A DNA stretch of 64,000 bases from Diplolepis rosae (GCA_030998225.1 JAPYXD010000484.1:5270001-5334000), one strand, 5' to 3'. Shown: positions 34,238 to 45,968, numbered from the stretch's first letter. The notes: generated by a model not told the origin, from the letters alone. Numbers and translations are program-made.

Positions 34238-34735
34238 GAAACAGTGGTGTTCAATACTTATATATAAAGTTTATCGTAATATAAGTTTGTGTTTATATAA
34301 AAATGTCATTTTACAATTCAAAGGGACAATGTCAAATAATATACAGAGATCTTTTTGTACGGTAAATCTACTATCTGTCTAGCCATAATGTAAAGATGAA
34401 CAATTCCAAAATTCTCACGTGCAACCGGCCATAAACAGATTAAAACGTCCCCGAGCATTATTGGATTCTCGTGAGACAGCTCTTGTTTCCGAAGCTAATG
34501 TCAACCAGTTAAGACTGTTCCAAAGATTTTTCCCAAAAGAGGGCTGGCTCGAATTGCGTTTGTTTTCGGCTCGAGGTAGTTTTTCGCCGAGAGATGACCA
34601 GTCGTTTGAATACATTCAAGCTGTTTGCAGAATCGAATCGTCTAAGATAATTTCAAGCATTTTGTAAAATTTGACTTACATTTCTCACTATCACTTGCAT
34701 CCAACTGATTTATCCAACCTTTTATTAAATCCATA
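34238..34735 (+). repeat. Dispersed repeat A, copy 2
   Basis: The inverted partner of 296-752. It contains GATTAAAACGTCCCCGAGCA and GTGAGAAATGTAAGTC-type flanks in mirror order. Overlapping 66- and 82-codon open frames are not maintained in copy 1. Confidence 0.75.
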
Positions 34736-34749
34736 ACGTCGTATTATAG

Positions 34750-35229
34750 CCCAAGTGCGAAATTAGATACGGCCCAACACTGGCCCAGCATCGTCAAAAA
34801 TTTGCCGAAGATCGGCTGCCAATATCGTGCCGTTGCTGGAATGATAACTCCGGTATGCACTTGGCGGCCAATGCTGGCCCAAACTCTGGCCGCCAGCACT
34901 TGTTTTCGGCACAGCAACGGGCCAATGCTGTGCCGAACTCTGGTTTTCTCCCTTCCAGGATGGTTTGCCGTGGTAAAAGTGACACATGGCCCAGTAATGT
35001 GCCGTCCATGAGCCCGACTCTGGCTCTTCTACTTTCAGAACTGGATGCCATAGTAAAAATGAAAATCGGCTTGGTATAGGGCCGATACTGGGCCAAGTTT
35101 CGGCTGAAGTTCGGTAAATTTAAACAGTCGAAAAAGGCCGCCGTCGTCGGCCCAGCACTTGACCGATGCAAACAGTGATATTGGGCCAATATTGTGCCAT
35201 ATTATCACCTTCGGCAACTCGCACTTGGG
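34750..35229. mobile_element. Word MITE (TGGCCCA/GGCCGA), nested
   Basis: Perfect short inverted ends CCCAAGTGCGA / TCGCACTTGGG bound 480 bp. The interior repeats TGGCCCA, GGGCCAA, TGCCGAA and similar words many times on both strands. It is distinctly more GC-rich than its surroundings. The open frames of 60-131 codons here on both strands are side effects of this composition. Confidence 0.8.
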
Positions 35230-35280
35230 AGATGATCCAAAAGTGCAATTTGTATAAAAACGATGGTAAATAAATGAATT

Positions 35281-35524
35281 ACGCTTCGAATTGCTTCCTC
35301 ACCCACCTTATTCTCCAGATCTGACCGCTAGCGACTTTGATCTGTTCCCAAACTTAAAGAGATGTCTCCATGGACAGAGATTTTCATCAAATGAAGATGC
35401 CAAATGGGAAACCGATGGCTATTTTGGAGGGGTTGACAAATCGTATTAGAAGAGAGGTATCGAAATGTTGAAAGATCGTAGGACTAAGTGTATCGAGTTG
35501 GACGGAGATTATATTGAAGAATAA
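35281..35524 (+). pseudogene. Mariner transposase C-terminal fragment
   Basis: The translation reads RFELLPHPPYSPDLTASDFD, then LFPNLKRCLHGQRFSSNEDA, a stop within VDKSY*KRGIEML and the usual mariner ending IELDGDYIEE. The third catalytic Asp context (SPDL..SDFDLF) is present. It lies inside the mariner shell 32866-35870 and is probably the only coding part left of it. Confidence 0.8.
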
Positions 35525-35629
35525 ATAGGATTTTTGCCAAAATAGTATATTTCGTATCAAGTGCCGAAAGGCGTATTTTTTAAATTATTAAAATACGTTC
35601 CGCACGTGAAATGAACGATATTTTTTATT

Positions 35630-35820
35630 CGCTGTATACCAAAGTTTAGCCAAGTCGGTGTCGTTTTGCGTGCGGAAAGTTGATTTTCCCGCACTAGTGC
35701 GGTGAAATTTTAAGTTTTTTTAAATTTGGCTCACACTTAAAATTTTCCCCCACTAGTGCGGGAAAATCAACACTCCGCACGCAAAACGACATCGACAAGG
35801 CTAACTTTCGGTGCAAGGTG
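35630..35820. repeat. GTCGGTGTCGTTTTGCGTG palindrome
   Basis: Inverted arms carry TTAGCCAAGTCGGTGTCG, TTGATTTTCCCGCACTAGTG and their complements, with a short AT-rich centre. The same terminal sequence bounds 61964-62580 and occurs alone at 18286-18360. This copy is probably an internally deleted, nearly all-TIR form. Confidence 0.8.
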
Positions 35821-35870
35821 GACAAAAAAGTTGTTGTTTCTTTGTCATCCTACGGACTTATTGAACTCCT

Positions 35871-36698
35871 TAGTATATCGAAGCGCAAAACTCGAGATTC
35901 AAATATTTCGGAGCAGATTTTTTTAAAGTTCGAATGCAATAAGAAAAATAAAAATTGAAGAAAAGTTTAATGAGCAGCACTTGAATGTGGTATGCAATTC
36001 AAGAATTCCCTTCGTACTGAGTACTTAAGGAGTATTAACTTTTAGCTAAAGAGAGGGACTCCTGGGGACCACTGAAACTTTATCTTTACCTTGCAATGGC
36101 TGTTCGTTCAACGAACTTAATGACACTTTACGAGAGTTCAAATCTTTTTATTTCTAAGGACTCTATAGAGAAAAGGACATGAAAGGGAAGGCAGGGCCGA
36201 TATAAGGGACGCTTTGTGGTCCAAAGAAAATTTCTATAAAGTTGTAAGTGGACCCTTTTATAGTCACGTTGATGGTGGAACTGAGCGAGAGTTGTCCTGG
36301 AACTTGAAAACCGGAAGCCGTCACTTCGTCAGCGATTACGACTCCTTTTCGCCGTCACAGTGTTTCATCCCGCAGTAATTTTCATGCACTTCCGGTTTCG
36401 TGAAATCTTCACCGTCCACTCTAGTTACGACGTAATTTACGTAAGACTTTATCCTCTCTGAGAGTGAATCTCTCTTCTTCTTTTTTAGATTCATTATATT
36501 TGCGGTTCACATAAAAAAGCGACAGAAGCTACTCAGCATCTCATAACCCAGACTTAAATTTACCGTGAAAAATGTGTTGCTGGTATTATCGGAAAGTGAC
36601 TTGAAGCGTATTTTCTTCATTAAATAAAGTAGTTGAAAGGTAGTAAAGGCAGAAATGATATATTTTTGTCATTAGAATTTAATTAGTATACTAAATAT
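35871..36698. other. Unassigned
   Basis: No element boundary, exon or RNA gene was recognised. Base composition is nearer to balanced than in the flanks, so conserved non-coding or host transcribed sequence is possible. Confidence 0.4.
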
Positions 36699-36773
36699 TC
36701 AAATTTAAAGAATTTGAAATCTTTCTGTGGAAAAAAAGACGCTTTAGACTGCGCTGGGATTCGAGCCCAGGTC
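36699..36773 (-). repeat. tRNA-like (SINE-type) repeat, unoccupied retrotransposon target
   Basis: On the minus strand a T-arm-like hairpin (CTGGG stem, CTCGAAT loop, 36754-36770) contains a good Pol III B-box (GGCTCGAATCC). It is followed about 16 bases downstream by a run of seven T, a Pol III-type terminator. The adjoining segment ATTCAAATTTAAAGAATTTG and ATCTTTCTGTGGAAAAAAAG is the same as the sequence flanking the retrotransposon at 48083-53941. No clear A-box or full cloverleaf is seen, so it is a SINE or tRNA-derived fragment rather than a tRNA gene. Confidence 0.6.
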
Positions 36774-38159
36774 AATTTCAAACTCAACTAATTAATACTA
36801 AATATTTATTGTGTTTTTAATATAATCTATATACACTTGAGATAAGCTTCTTTAATTGATAATTACAAATACTCGAAAGAAAAAAAGATCGCTTCAATTA
36901 TCCTGAATGTATAAATTAACGTTAGTGGATGTATTTATGATACTACTTTAATAGATCGAGGGAAATCCAAATTTGTTTAGTGGTTATAATGATTTAAATT
37001 GAAACTGTAAATGGAAGGGAAGATTATACACATGAATCCATAAATATCTATTTCAGTCGGAGGTACAAGACCATTTAGACTTCCATGCGACTAATTCCGT
37101 TCTAACTTATGCAGAAACTTATAATTGGCACTGGTTGAATTCGTTCATTTACAGCACTTGGACTTACTAATGAATGAATAAAGAACTGTAGAGTTTTTAG
37201 GGAACTTTTCCGGGAATCAGTGCCGTGGTGAAATTGCTCAGAATGTATATTTTCATTGTCATTAGCACTATTATTTCCATTTATTACTTGACACGGTAGA
37301 GACTTAGCAATTTTATAGAAAAAGTTTAACGTAAATTAAAATTGATTTGTTGAAACAGAAAAATATTTAAAAGTCATAATAATTTCAGTTCATTTTTCGG
37401 TTTTTTTTTGGTCTAGTGGATTCTCTTTCAGTATCCATAGATAAAAGAGAATTTAGAAAATTTTCTTCACAGAAAAGGTAAAGAAAAATAGCCATGTGTA
37501 AACCCGATAACCTCTTGATCAACTTGTCTATAAACGATAAAATACATATATACACATATATTTATCTGAGTGTACGTGTCAAAAATTTATTGCGACTCGA
37601 TGCCAACGACGGGATATTTCACGCGTTCGAATGAAACGAAGACGCTGTGAACTATATTTGCTCGAATAAGATGAAAAAAAGGGAAGGTGAGAAAATCACA
37701 ATTTTATCCACTTTTCCTTGGATCGTGCCATTGTTCTTCTCTTTCTGTCTCTTTCGAGTGATTCACTTATCTAAGTAGACAAAAGAAGTAAAAGCTTACA
37801 ACTCGAAACTGAAAACGACCATAGCGAGAAAGTTTGGTATTTATTTCTTCTGTTTTAACTACAAAGTCTATGTCTCTGGAAATTTAAATTATCAATACGT
37901 TTCTTCTGTTCTCAATTTTAAAGTTTATTTTCAGTAAAGAGGAAAATAAAAAGGTGAAGATGATTCAGCTTATTGAAAATTGTTTGTTTTGAGCTTATTG
38001 GTAGATGGTATCAAAAAAATTTGTCGTACTCAAGACATCTTATTGAAAATTGATTACGAAATAAAAAATAATAAGGTTTCAAGTTTTCATAGATAAAATA
38101 CAAGATCTGAATATTTATTCTGATGAGATATTAATTAATGTACGCGCCCTCGCTTTTTT
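36774..38159. other. Unassigned AT-rich DNA
   Basis: No gene, RNA gene or element boundary was recognised. Confidence 0.45.
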
Positions 38160-39000
38160 GTATAAATTTCTGTGACTTTCTGATAAATTATATAATTAAA
38201 ATAATTTATTTTCTTTCCAATATTTCAAAAAGGAAATGAATTCGTAGACCTTATTCAAGCAAACGATTTCCCATTCTAACGCTTTTTTTGTATTCTACAC
38301 ATTTTGGTTAAAAAATGGAATTTTTCATTTTTAATAGTGTTTTGGATTTTCAATAATATTTTTTTAAATTAAAAAGAAAAATATGCATCTTACAAAAAAT
38401 GTTGCAACACAAATTTGCAGATCTTTTTGTAGTAAACAACTTTGTATCATAACATTTATTTCTTATTTCCTATAGTTTAACTCGAAAATGGAAATTTACT
38501 TTTTACAAGTTAAAACATACTGTAATTTTCCTAATTTTAGTTTAATTGAAACATTTTATGAGAGACCAAGATTACATTTTTAATTTTTTCAAAAACACAA
38601 AGAATATTCATATTTTTTTCTACTAGTGGGTCATAAAGTGGATTTTATTGACCTGTGCGGGGAAAACAAATCCATTTTCTGACCCATAGTAGAAAAAAAA
38701 TCGTGTGCGACATAGGAAAAACATTTTTTTTTTCCCCTAGTTGCATAATATACTATTACACTTTTGGATAGTTGTAGCTGGTTGGCAAACATGTCCTTTA
38801 TTTTTCGGCTCTCTATAAGTGAGTCAAATTTCAATCCAATCCGATAATTCTTCCAAAAGTTATCGTGCTTTCAGACACTTTTGTAAAAGCCGTCTTTTCT
38901 GACTCAAGGCTCTCGAAACATTAAAATTTGATGAAAATTTTAAAAGCTATTTTCCACATAAAACCAAAACTTTTTTATATAATGAGAATGTAAAAAGAAG
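38160..39000 (-). repeat. Family B repeat, reverse copy
   Basis: It contains the AT-rich unit series, AGCTGGTTGGCAAACATGTCC, TTTCTGACTCAAGG and the AAACCAAAAC / ATGAGAATG end in reverse order. The 67-codon minus-strand frame (38631-38834) is part of the repeat. Confidence 0.7.
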
Positions 39001-39117
39001 GAGGGAATAAGCAGAATCTTCCTTTATGAGGAAGCAAAGTACCTACTTATAAAATGTTTTGCAAAATTAAAGTTTTCTGGAGAGTTAAGACGAATCATTT
39101 TACGCTGATATAATGTA

Positions 39118-39323
39118 CTTAAAGTTTTGAACGTTCATTGAACAATGACAAAGTTTTCCCTTTCAAAATTAAATTAATTATTATGTTTATATTCAGAGCC
39201 TTTTAAATATACAAGCTGTTATTAAATATACCCTACTTTTTCATTCAATAGAGTAGAAACCAATCATTTAGTTTCCAATAAAAAATATTTTTCATCGTTC
39301 AATGAATGTTCAAAATTGTAAGT
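39118..39323. mobile_element. ~206-bp MITE (TTTTGAACGTTCATTGAAC ends)
   Basis: The inverted ends AGTTTTGAACGTTCATTG and CAATGAATGTTCAAAATTG match over about 30 bp, and both ends are flanked by GTAC. A degenerate relative lies at 30217-30345. Confidence 0.75.
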
Positions 39324-39534
39324 ACATCTAATATATGTGTAATTTTTTGAATAAAAAAGCATTTTTGATTAAAGTTAATTACTTTTAAATTTTTTAAAAA
39401 TGGCAAGTTAAAATATATATGAAATAAATGGCAGGATCCAGGGTTAAAAAATCTGAATTATTCAAAACCTATTTTCTAAAAATTTTGAAAATATAGTCTG
39501 ATTTTCATAGATTTTTCACATTCTCATGATAAAT

Positions 39535-41110
39535 GAGAAGGTATTTGTATTATGTGAAAAATGACTTTCGAAATTTTCATTAAATCTTTACGTTTTGAGA
39601 CCCCCTGAGTCAGAAAAAAATGGTTTTTACGAAAGTGTCTGTCTGTCTGTAGATCATATACCCGATAACTCTCGATAAAATTGATCTTTGACATACTTTA
39701 TCGGTGGCGAAAAAGTAAGAGCAAGTTCGTTAATCAGCTACATCCGACAAAAATTGTCAAAATAGGAGCACTTTTTGTGTTTTTGGTTAAAAACTTTATG
39801 AAAAAATCTAAAATTCCAATACTGGTTTCTGATAGTTCTCACAAATCTGTACAAATTATCCTAATAACATTTTCCGATTAAACTAAAATTAGGAAAGTTA
39901 CAGTGTGTTAAAAATTGAAAAAAGTCTGTGTCTGAATTCCATTATCCACGCTCTAAATTTGAATCAGTCAAAATCTACTGATTATCAGTTAAATTTGACT
40001 GATCCAAATAGCTAAAAAGAGGTTACTGTAAACAAAATTATTTACTACATAAAGATCTACAAGTTTGAACGGCAACATTTTTGATAAGATGCATATTTTT
40101 CTTTTTAATTTAAAAAAAAAAACGATTGAAAATCCAAAATTCATTTTTTCAACAATAATATGTGAGATAAGAAAAAAACGTAAGTTTGCAAAATTGTTCA
40201 TTTCAATAAGATCTACAAATTTTATCTGACGCAATTTCTGATAAATCGTATATTTTTCATTTAATTTAAAAAAATACGATTAAAATTTGAAAATTCCATT
40301 ATTTAAACAAAATATGTGACTTCTAAGTTTAGAAAAAGATAATTGTTTATAAAACTTTACTATTTTGTTATTAAAAAAAAATAACAGGACGTGCAGTACA
40401 TCACTTTGAAAAGCTTCGGGGGCTAGGCACATTTTCCGTATGACAACAATTTTTTATACCGAATACTTTTTTTACTGTATCATATTGAAAAAACATCAAT
40501 TTTACTGATTTCAAAATTTTGAAGATTTATTTCTAGAAATTTTCAATCATATTGAAGAAAAAAATACCTGTCGATTATTTTTGAACATAGAACGCGACAA
40601 TACATATTTTTTCGAAAAAATATTTTGGGTTGTAAATTATGCATGGAATGACCCATATTTTATGTTTTGGTTTTAAAAAACACTATTGAAAAATAGAAAT
40701 TACATTTTTCAACTATAATATGTAATATATGAAAAAACGTAAGTTTGCAAAATTTCAATAAGATCTACAAATTTTGTCCGACATAGGTTCCGATAAATCG
40801 TATCTTTCATTTGATTTCAAAATACGATTAAAATTCAAAAATTCCATTATTTGAACAAAATATGTGACATACGAAAACAACGTTGACATGGAAAATTATT
40901 TGCCTAAATGAGGTCTTTAAATTCTTATTTTGATAAGCAAAATATATATGAGATACAAAATAAGCGTTAAAATAAAAAATCGTTTGCTTGAAAACAGCAT
41001 ACGAATTTTTTTCCTCTTTGAGATATTTGGAAGAAAATAAATTATTTTAATCATGTAATTGATTATAAAATTACAGAAATATACAGAAAATTGAGTACGA
41101 AGCGCTAGTG
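39535..41110 (+). repeat. Family B repeat, rearranged long copy
   Basis: It begins ATGAGAAGGTATTTGTATTA, with GAAAAATGACTTTCGAAA and (GTCT)n, and runs through two stretches of the AT-rich unit series. It is interrupted by a small CAGTCAAA-word MITE at 39950-40014 and by other insertions near 40330-40640. Confidence 0.7.
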
Positions 41111-41463
41111 TCATGATGAAAATGCGTCTCTTAAGACCACTTGGAAACGTCTTAAAAAGTGGACACTTCTTCGAAACAGTTGGGATTAAATTTTTTAAAC
41201 CTAATACCTTCTTATGTGATAAAAATGTTAAAATTTGTCTTGAAAAGTTTTGTAATCAGATTGTTTGTTTTCAAGTCACATAACATTCTAATTCCTTTGT
41301 CCCAAAAAAAAAGAAAATTTGTGTTACTTTACAGTAAAACCAACTGAATCCTTGTAGCAAACAAGTGTATTTCTTGTCTTTTGGTACTACTCTTACTATT
41401 TATACAAAAATTAATTACTAACTCGTAACGCAATTCTAATGTGCAATATAATCAAATATATCG

Positions 41464-41755
41464 TTGCTAAAGGAGACTCTCAAACTATTGTATGTAAAGT
41501 GGAATACTAATCTAGAAAAATCAGTCTCTGCTTTTTTTGCCCAAAGGATAAATTTGGCATTCATAGAAGAATGTGTGATGGGCTTGGGTTATTTCAATTT
41601 TTGTGATGCTGGAATTGATTGGCCGTTCCACTCTCCGAACTTGAACTCGGTTAATTTCCTCTTTTAAGGATATTTTCAAGAAAATGTCTATAAAGATACA
41701 CTGAAGAACATTTATGAATTTTCACAGGAGGCAACAAAAGTCAAGTTGCAAATAT
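41464..41755 (+). pseudogene. IS630/Tc1-mariner-type transposase fragment
   Basis: The translation includes GIDWPFHSPNLNSVNFLF, a stop, then GYFQENVYKDTLKNIYEF. This resembles the WPPRSPDLNPLDFFLWGYLKxxVY pattern around the third acidic residue of IS630/Tc1/mariner transposases. The sequence is divergent and short, the Asp is changed to Asn in SPN, and no terminal repeats were assigned. Confidence 0.5.
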
Positions 41756-42163
41756 TATGCTGAAAACTCTGAAAATATTTTCAGCTTTAGATTTGAATAG
41801 GTCAAAATTAAGTTCCATCAAACTAAAATTAATTAATTCTGATTGCTTCGAAATTGGGAAAATATCAATGTTGGGATTAATTTGAAACATAATTCTCAAA
41901 ACGCAGACAATTTTAAGGTTTATTGCTTCCAAATTTAACTTTTGCGAATACAAATTATGAAAAGTTGACAATTAATCTTTGCAATTAATTTACAGTATTA
42001 AATAAGGGTTACGAATATTTTTGTATGCAAAAATTCTCTGCCTTTTCTACTTTTTCCAGGTCTGTAATTTCCATTTTTTAGGATATTATATATAAATTAA
42101 TGGTTAATAAAATGTAATACATTTATAAAATATATTTGAAAAAAAAAATTTAATTTTTATTAT

Positions 42164-43155
42164 ACTTTTTTCGTTCAAAAATGTCCAGAGCCTTCAATTT
42201 TGGTCCGATTTAAAATTTTTTTTTCTAACATTAAAGTGCATTAAATATCTGCATATTAAATATCTGTACCCATTCTGGCGGTCAAAGGAAATTTAAATTT
42301 GATAAACAAATTTAAATATTTTTTCACAATAATTGTTTATAACAATGGTTATTGTTACCTTTCCAGATATTTTTGTGTTTAACAGTCATTCGTCCAATAG
42401 CTTAAAACATTTTTAGTGCAACAAAATTTTTTTTCGACGCGAAAAGGCCAAAATTTTGTATTTTTTTATAAAAATTTAAATTGTTATATCTTACCAAATA
42501 TTATTAAATATTTATTATTCTAAGGAATACCTGGAGTCGTTCTGGCGATTGAAGGAAATTATAATTTAAATAAATTTCAAAGTTAAAAATTTGGCCACAA
42601 AAATTGTTTATAACAATGATTATTGTTATCTTTTTGATTATTTGTGTGATTAAATTTCATTCCTACATGAATACGAAGTACTTTTAGCAAAAAGAAAATT
42701 TTTTTTATCGATAATAAGATTATTTGCCGATTTGTTCATAAAATTTGTTTATAACAATTGTGTGGAATAATAAACAAATTATTTGTATTCAGTGAGTCCA
42801 CGAACATTCATTTAACCCTTAGAGAGTACCGGGGATCCAGTGGACCCCACCCCAAGTTTGATCTAATTTTTTTCATACTAAAATTTTCAATTGGAAGTTG
42901 GTTTGCCATCTGTCAGTAGACGCTGCGGAGTCAAAACTTTGAGAGGGGGCTTCAGAATCCACCACTTTTTGACGTGGGGTCCGCTGGACCCCTGTACTCC
43001 GAGTGTTATGGGGCAGAGGTGTACTCTCTAAGGGTTAAGACAATATACAGTTTACCTAAGCAGTTATTAAAGCATACAAAATTTTAGTTTTTCAATGCTT
43101 TGAGTAAAAAAATTATTAATAACAAAAGTTCTGACATTTTTTGAACGAAAAAAGT
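42164..43155. mobile_element. ~990-bp element with CTTTTTTCGTTCAAAAAATGTC ends
   Basis: The ends are inverted over about 22 bp (one base differs). The interior has a ~266-bp tandem duplication: landmark TTCTGGCGGTCAAAGG near 42274 and TTCTGGCGATTGAAGG near 42540, each followed by a TTGTTTATAACAATG(G/A)TTATTG hairpin. A piggyBac-type MITE is inserted at 42816-43034. No transposase was found. Confidence 0.7.
42816..43034. mobile_element. piggyBac-type MITE with TTAA duplication
   Basis: Exact ends CCCTTAGAGAGTAC / GTACTCTCTAAGGG (219 bp), flanked by TTAA at 42812-42815 and 43035-43038. TTAA target use and CCC-starting ends are hallmarks of piggyBac elements. Inner inverted words (GGATCCAGTGGACCCCA / TGGGGTCCGCTGGACCCC) lie next to the ends. 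It is non-autonomous. Confidence 0.88.
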
Positions 43156-43246
43156 GCATTTCCTCTCAGTGATGAGTGGCGGTCGTTAACCTTTGAATGT
43201 CTTTAAGGGGGTCATTCTACCTGGAACTTTAAAAAAATCGAATTTT

Positions 43247-43909
43247 GATCCACGAAAATTAGACCTCAGTCAAAAATAGATAATTTTGCTTTCAAGAATA
43301 TCAATATTATTATTGAAGGGCTATTTTGGAAGAGAAAAGATTAATTTCCATAAAAAAATTTAAAATACAAAAAAATAATTTTATGAATAAATTTTATTTT
43401 TGCCCCAACTTTTTATCTTATCGCTTCTTACCAAATTTAAAAAAATTATGCGATTTTAATAAATTACAAATTACTTTTTCAAGAAAAAGCATCCCTACAA
43501 CTTAACCATTTCCAATTTTCGAAAATGAATAAATTATTACCAAATTCAGCAATTTGTTTATAAAAATTTCGTTTAGGAAAATGTTTTTTCAATGGTTTCA
43601 GCGATTAAAGAATATATTTTTAAAAATCAGAAACGGTGAAGTTGTGGGAAATCTTTTCTCTGAAAAAATAATTCATGATTTATTAGAATCGCATAATTTT
43701 TTAAAATTTGGTAAGAAGCAATAAGAAAAAAAGTTGGGTCAAAAATAAAATTTATTATTAAAATTATTTTTCTACGTTTCAAATTTTGTTCATGAAAAAT
43801 AATCTTTTCTCTTTCAAAATAGCCCTTCAATAATAATATTTCTATTCTTGAAAGCAAAATTATCTATTTTAGCCTGAGGTCTAATTTTCGTAGATGAAAA
43901 CTACCTTAA
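43247..43909. mobile_element. Foldback element F, copy 2
   Basis: It has the same inverted arms as 17085-17750 (AATTAGACCTCAG, AATATTATTATTGAAGGGCTA, GCTTCTTACCAAATTT). Its right end is complete (GAAAACTACCTTA). Confidence 0.9.
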
Positions 43910-43929
43910 TCTATATCTATACTATCTGA

Positions 43930-44260
43930 AAATATAATTTCGGAGTTCCACGGCTGGCGCGGAGCCGCGCCAAGCGGTCGTAGCTACGCACACCGAAAAC
44001 TTTAAAGCGCGTTTTCTCGAAACCACCTTTTTTTAAGCCGGTAATCACGATTGCTAGTAAACCACTGAACTTAAAAAGCTTAATGACCACTCATTTTGTA
44101 GATTATAGTTTACAAAAGTGCGTGAACCTCTAAAATCTATATAAATAAATTGTTTAAACATTTTTTCAGACGCTGATAAGAACAAAAAATGGAAAAAATT
44201 TGATTTTTTTTTCATTCGTATGATATTGTTACTAAATTTCAACATTTATTAACGTTTTAG
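43930..44260 (+). repeat. Family Y repeat, copy adjacent to 44600
   Basis: It shares GCGGAGCCGCGCCAAGCGGT, CGCACACCGAAAACTTT, GCGCGTTTTCTCGAAAC, GGTAATCACGATTGC and CATTTTGTAGATTATAG with 44600-44890, in direct orientation about 660 bp apart. Confidence 0.8.
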
Positions 44261-44441
44261 AGGTTCACGCACTTAAGACAAGCCTTATCTTTACAACAAC
44301 AAAAATTTCATGTTTCTCAGATGATTGGTTTGGGCTATAGGATGATTACCGCAAAAATCGATTTTTCGGAGAACTTTCGGAAGATGGCTGCTAGAGCCGC
44401 CATTTGGAAAAATTTTCATACATATAAAATCAAAAATTGTA

Positions 44442-45100
44442 CATCGAAAAAATTTTTTTTCCAAGAGTTAACTATCACCCATAGTTAAGTCTAACCTAGT
44501 TGAAATAAAACAGATTCCTGTTTAAAAGAATCATGTACATACAGTTAAACATATCAATATATATATATAATCCCGATGTTTGAAATAAGTACTGATAATA
44601 GTTTCGTAGCTCTCCAGCGGGAGCGGAGCCGCGCCAAGCGGTCGTAGCCACGCACACCGAAAACTTTGAAGCGCGTTTTCTCGAAACAACCTTTTTTATG
44701 TCGGTAATCACGATTGCGAGTAAACCTCTGAACGTAGAAAGCTCAATGACCACTCATTTTGTAGATTATAGTTTTCAAAAGTGCTTGAACCTCTTAAATC
44801 TATATAAACAAATTGTGTAAACAATTTTTCAGTTGCTCATAACAAGAAAAAAAAAGGAAAAAATTTGATTTTTTTTCCAATCGTATCATATTGTGGTAGA
44901 TCATAAACGTAAAGTTGTTTTTTGGTTATGTTTAATACATGCGCCTGAAAGGATCTGTCCGTCAAATCAACTTGCTTTCTTTGTTTTTCTTACTAAACTT
45001 GAACTTTGTCATTTTAACTAGGATTGCGAAGTTGGCGCCTGTCCTAACTAGGCAAAATAGTTGATTCCTTGTACACGGGTACAAGGAATTTTTTTCGTTG
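44442..45100. mobile_element. TA-flanked MITE, CACCGAAAAAATT type (copy 2)
   Basis: TA flanks both ends (44440-44441, 45101-45102) and the termini match 5452-5961. The middle of copy 1 is replaced here by a family Y segment (about 44565-44885). A CCTTGTAC / GTACAAGG hairpin sits at 45066-45088. Confidence 0.85.
44600..44890 (+). repeat. Family Y repeat inside MITE copy 2
   Basis: A direct relative of 43930-44260 (see there). It occupies the interior of the MITE at 44442-45100. Confidence 0.8.
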
Positions 45101-45244
45101 TAGTTCAGACATGTATCTAAATATACCCAAGTAACCACAAAGCTGTCGCATCGCTTTCTTGTTTAAAAAAAATTAAGAAAAACGAACATTTTTTTAGGCT
45201 CCAGGTAGAGTGCCCCCCTTAATGTCTGCACAACGCTTTCCTTT

Positions 45245-45412
45245 CATGGTCAAATGTAAAATGTATACGACCTACAGACAGACAGACTGACACTTTCGTA
45301 AAAGCCGTTTTTTCTGACTCAGGGGGTCTCAAAACGAAAAGATTTAATGAAAATTTCGAAAGTCATTTTCACATTAAACTAATACTTTCTCATTTATGAT
45401 GAGAATGTATAA
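45245..45412 (-). repeat. Family B repeat fragment (reverse)
   Basis: ACCTACAGACAGACAGACTG, CGTTTTTTCTGACTCAGGGGG, TCTCAAAACG, GAAAGTCATTTTCACAT and the ATGATGAGAATG end. Confidence 0.85.
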
Positions 45413-45521
45413 ATTAAAACATGTTTTACTCACAATAGAATACGGTTGTATTAAATTCTAGTGAACATTCTCATTGAAAAAGACAAATCATTTTTTGATT
45501 GAGAATTAAAAATCCCGATCA

Positions 45522-45760
45522 TCACGTCGGGGAAAACACTTGGTAGTTGACGTTTTCAATGTGCTCTCTGTCAGAGTCAGAACAATAGTTAATTCGTTTT
45601 CGAAAGCTGTACAAGACACGCTCAAGCATTTCTGGGGTAATATCGGAAAGCACTTTTTATCGCGGTAATGAGGTCTTCTTTGGACTCAGGTTCATTGGCA
45701 TAAAAACGAGATTTTATGAAACCCCATAATAAAAAAATCTGATCGTCGTGAGGGGCACAA
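45522..45760 (-). pseudogene. Transposase C-terminal fragment with frameshift
   Basis: The minus strand reads FLLWGFIKSRFYANEPESKE, DLITAIKSAFRY, then, after a one-base frameshift near 45650, ITPEMLERVLYSFRKRINYC and a tail ending in ENVNYQVFSPT before a stop. This is the C-terminal part after the third acidic residue of an IS630/Tc1-mariner-like transposase. The catalytic core is missing and terminal repeats were not identified. Confidence 0.6.
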
Positions 45761-45968
45761 CTCGGCCGTTGCGCTTTACCCTCGGTCTTTTTATGTACTT
45801 CATGGACGTTCAAGTCATGATTTAATACTGTGACTGAAGTAAGTTTAAGGGGTCATTCTACTATCTCACTTTTGAAAAATCGATTTTTTTTGTTGCATTT
45901 TGCGATAGGTAGTTTTTCGATTTGATCAAGCAGAAAGAGTATTATATGGAGCAGGGATCGCTGATTAA

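Larger units (their letters stand above)
32866..35870. mobile_element. Mariner shell with nested insertions
   Basis: GTTCAATAAGTCCGTA at 32870-32885 and its exact complement TACGGACTTATTGAAC at 35851-35866 are typical mariner terminal repeats. TA lies outside each (32864-32865, 35871-35872). Between them only a C-terminal transposase piece (35281-35524) is mariner. The rest is a CAGTCAAATT-word MITE, a full family B copy, repeat A, a GGCCCA-word MITE and a GTCGGTGTCG palindrome. The order of insertions is inferred from nesting. Confidence 0.75.
43203..45222. mobile_element. 2.0-kb element, AAGGGGGTCATTCTACCTGGA ends
   Basis: The left AAGGGGGTCATTCTACCTGG with AACTTTAAAAAAATCG and the right inverted TTTTTTTAGGCTCCAGGTAG with AGTGCCCCCCTT bound a region of nested repeats. 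These are the foldback F copy, two family Y copies and the CACCGAAAAA-type MITE. The element at 45846-47369 has a similar terminus. Confidence 0.65.

Noticed and set aside
34794..35189. 131-codon minus-strand ORF and overlapping plus-strand ORFs
   Set aside because: All are produced by the TGGCCCA-word MITE; both strands are open because of composition.
36740..36775. tRNA gene
   Set aside because: Only a T-arm/B-box and terminator-like T run are visible; no acceptor stem, D-arm or anticodon arm could be folded.
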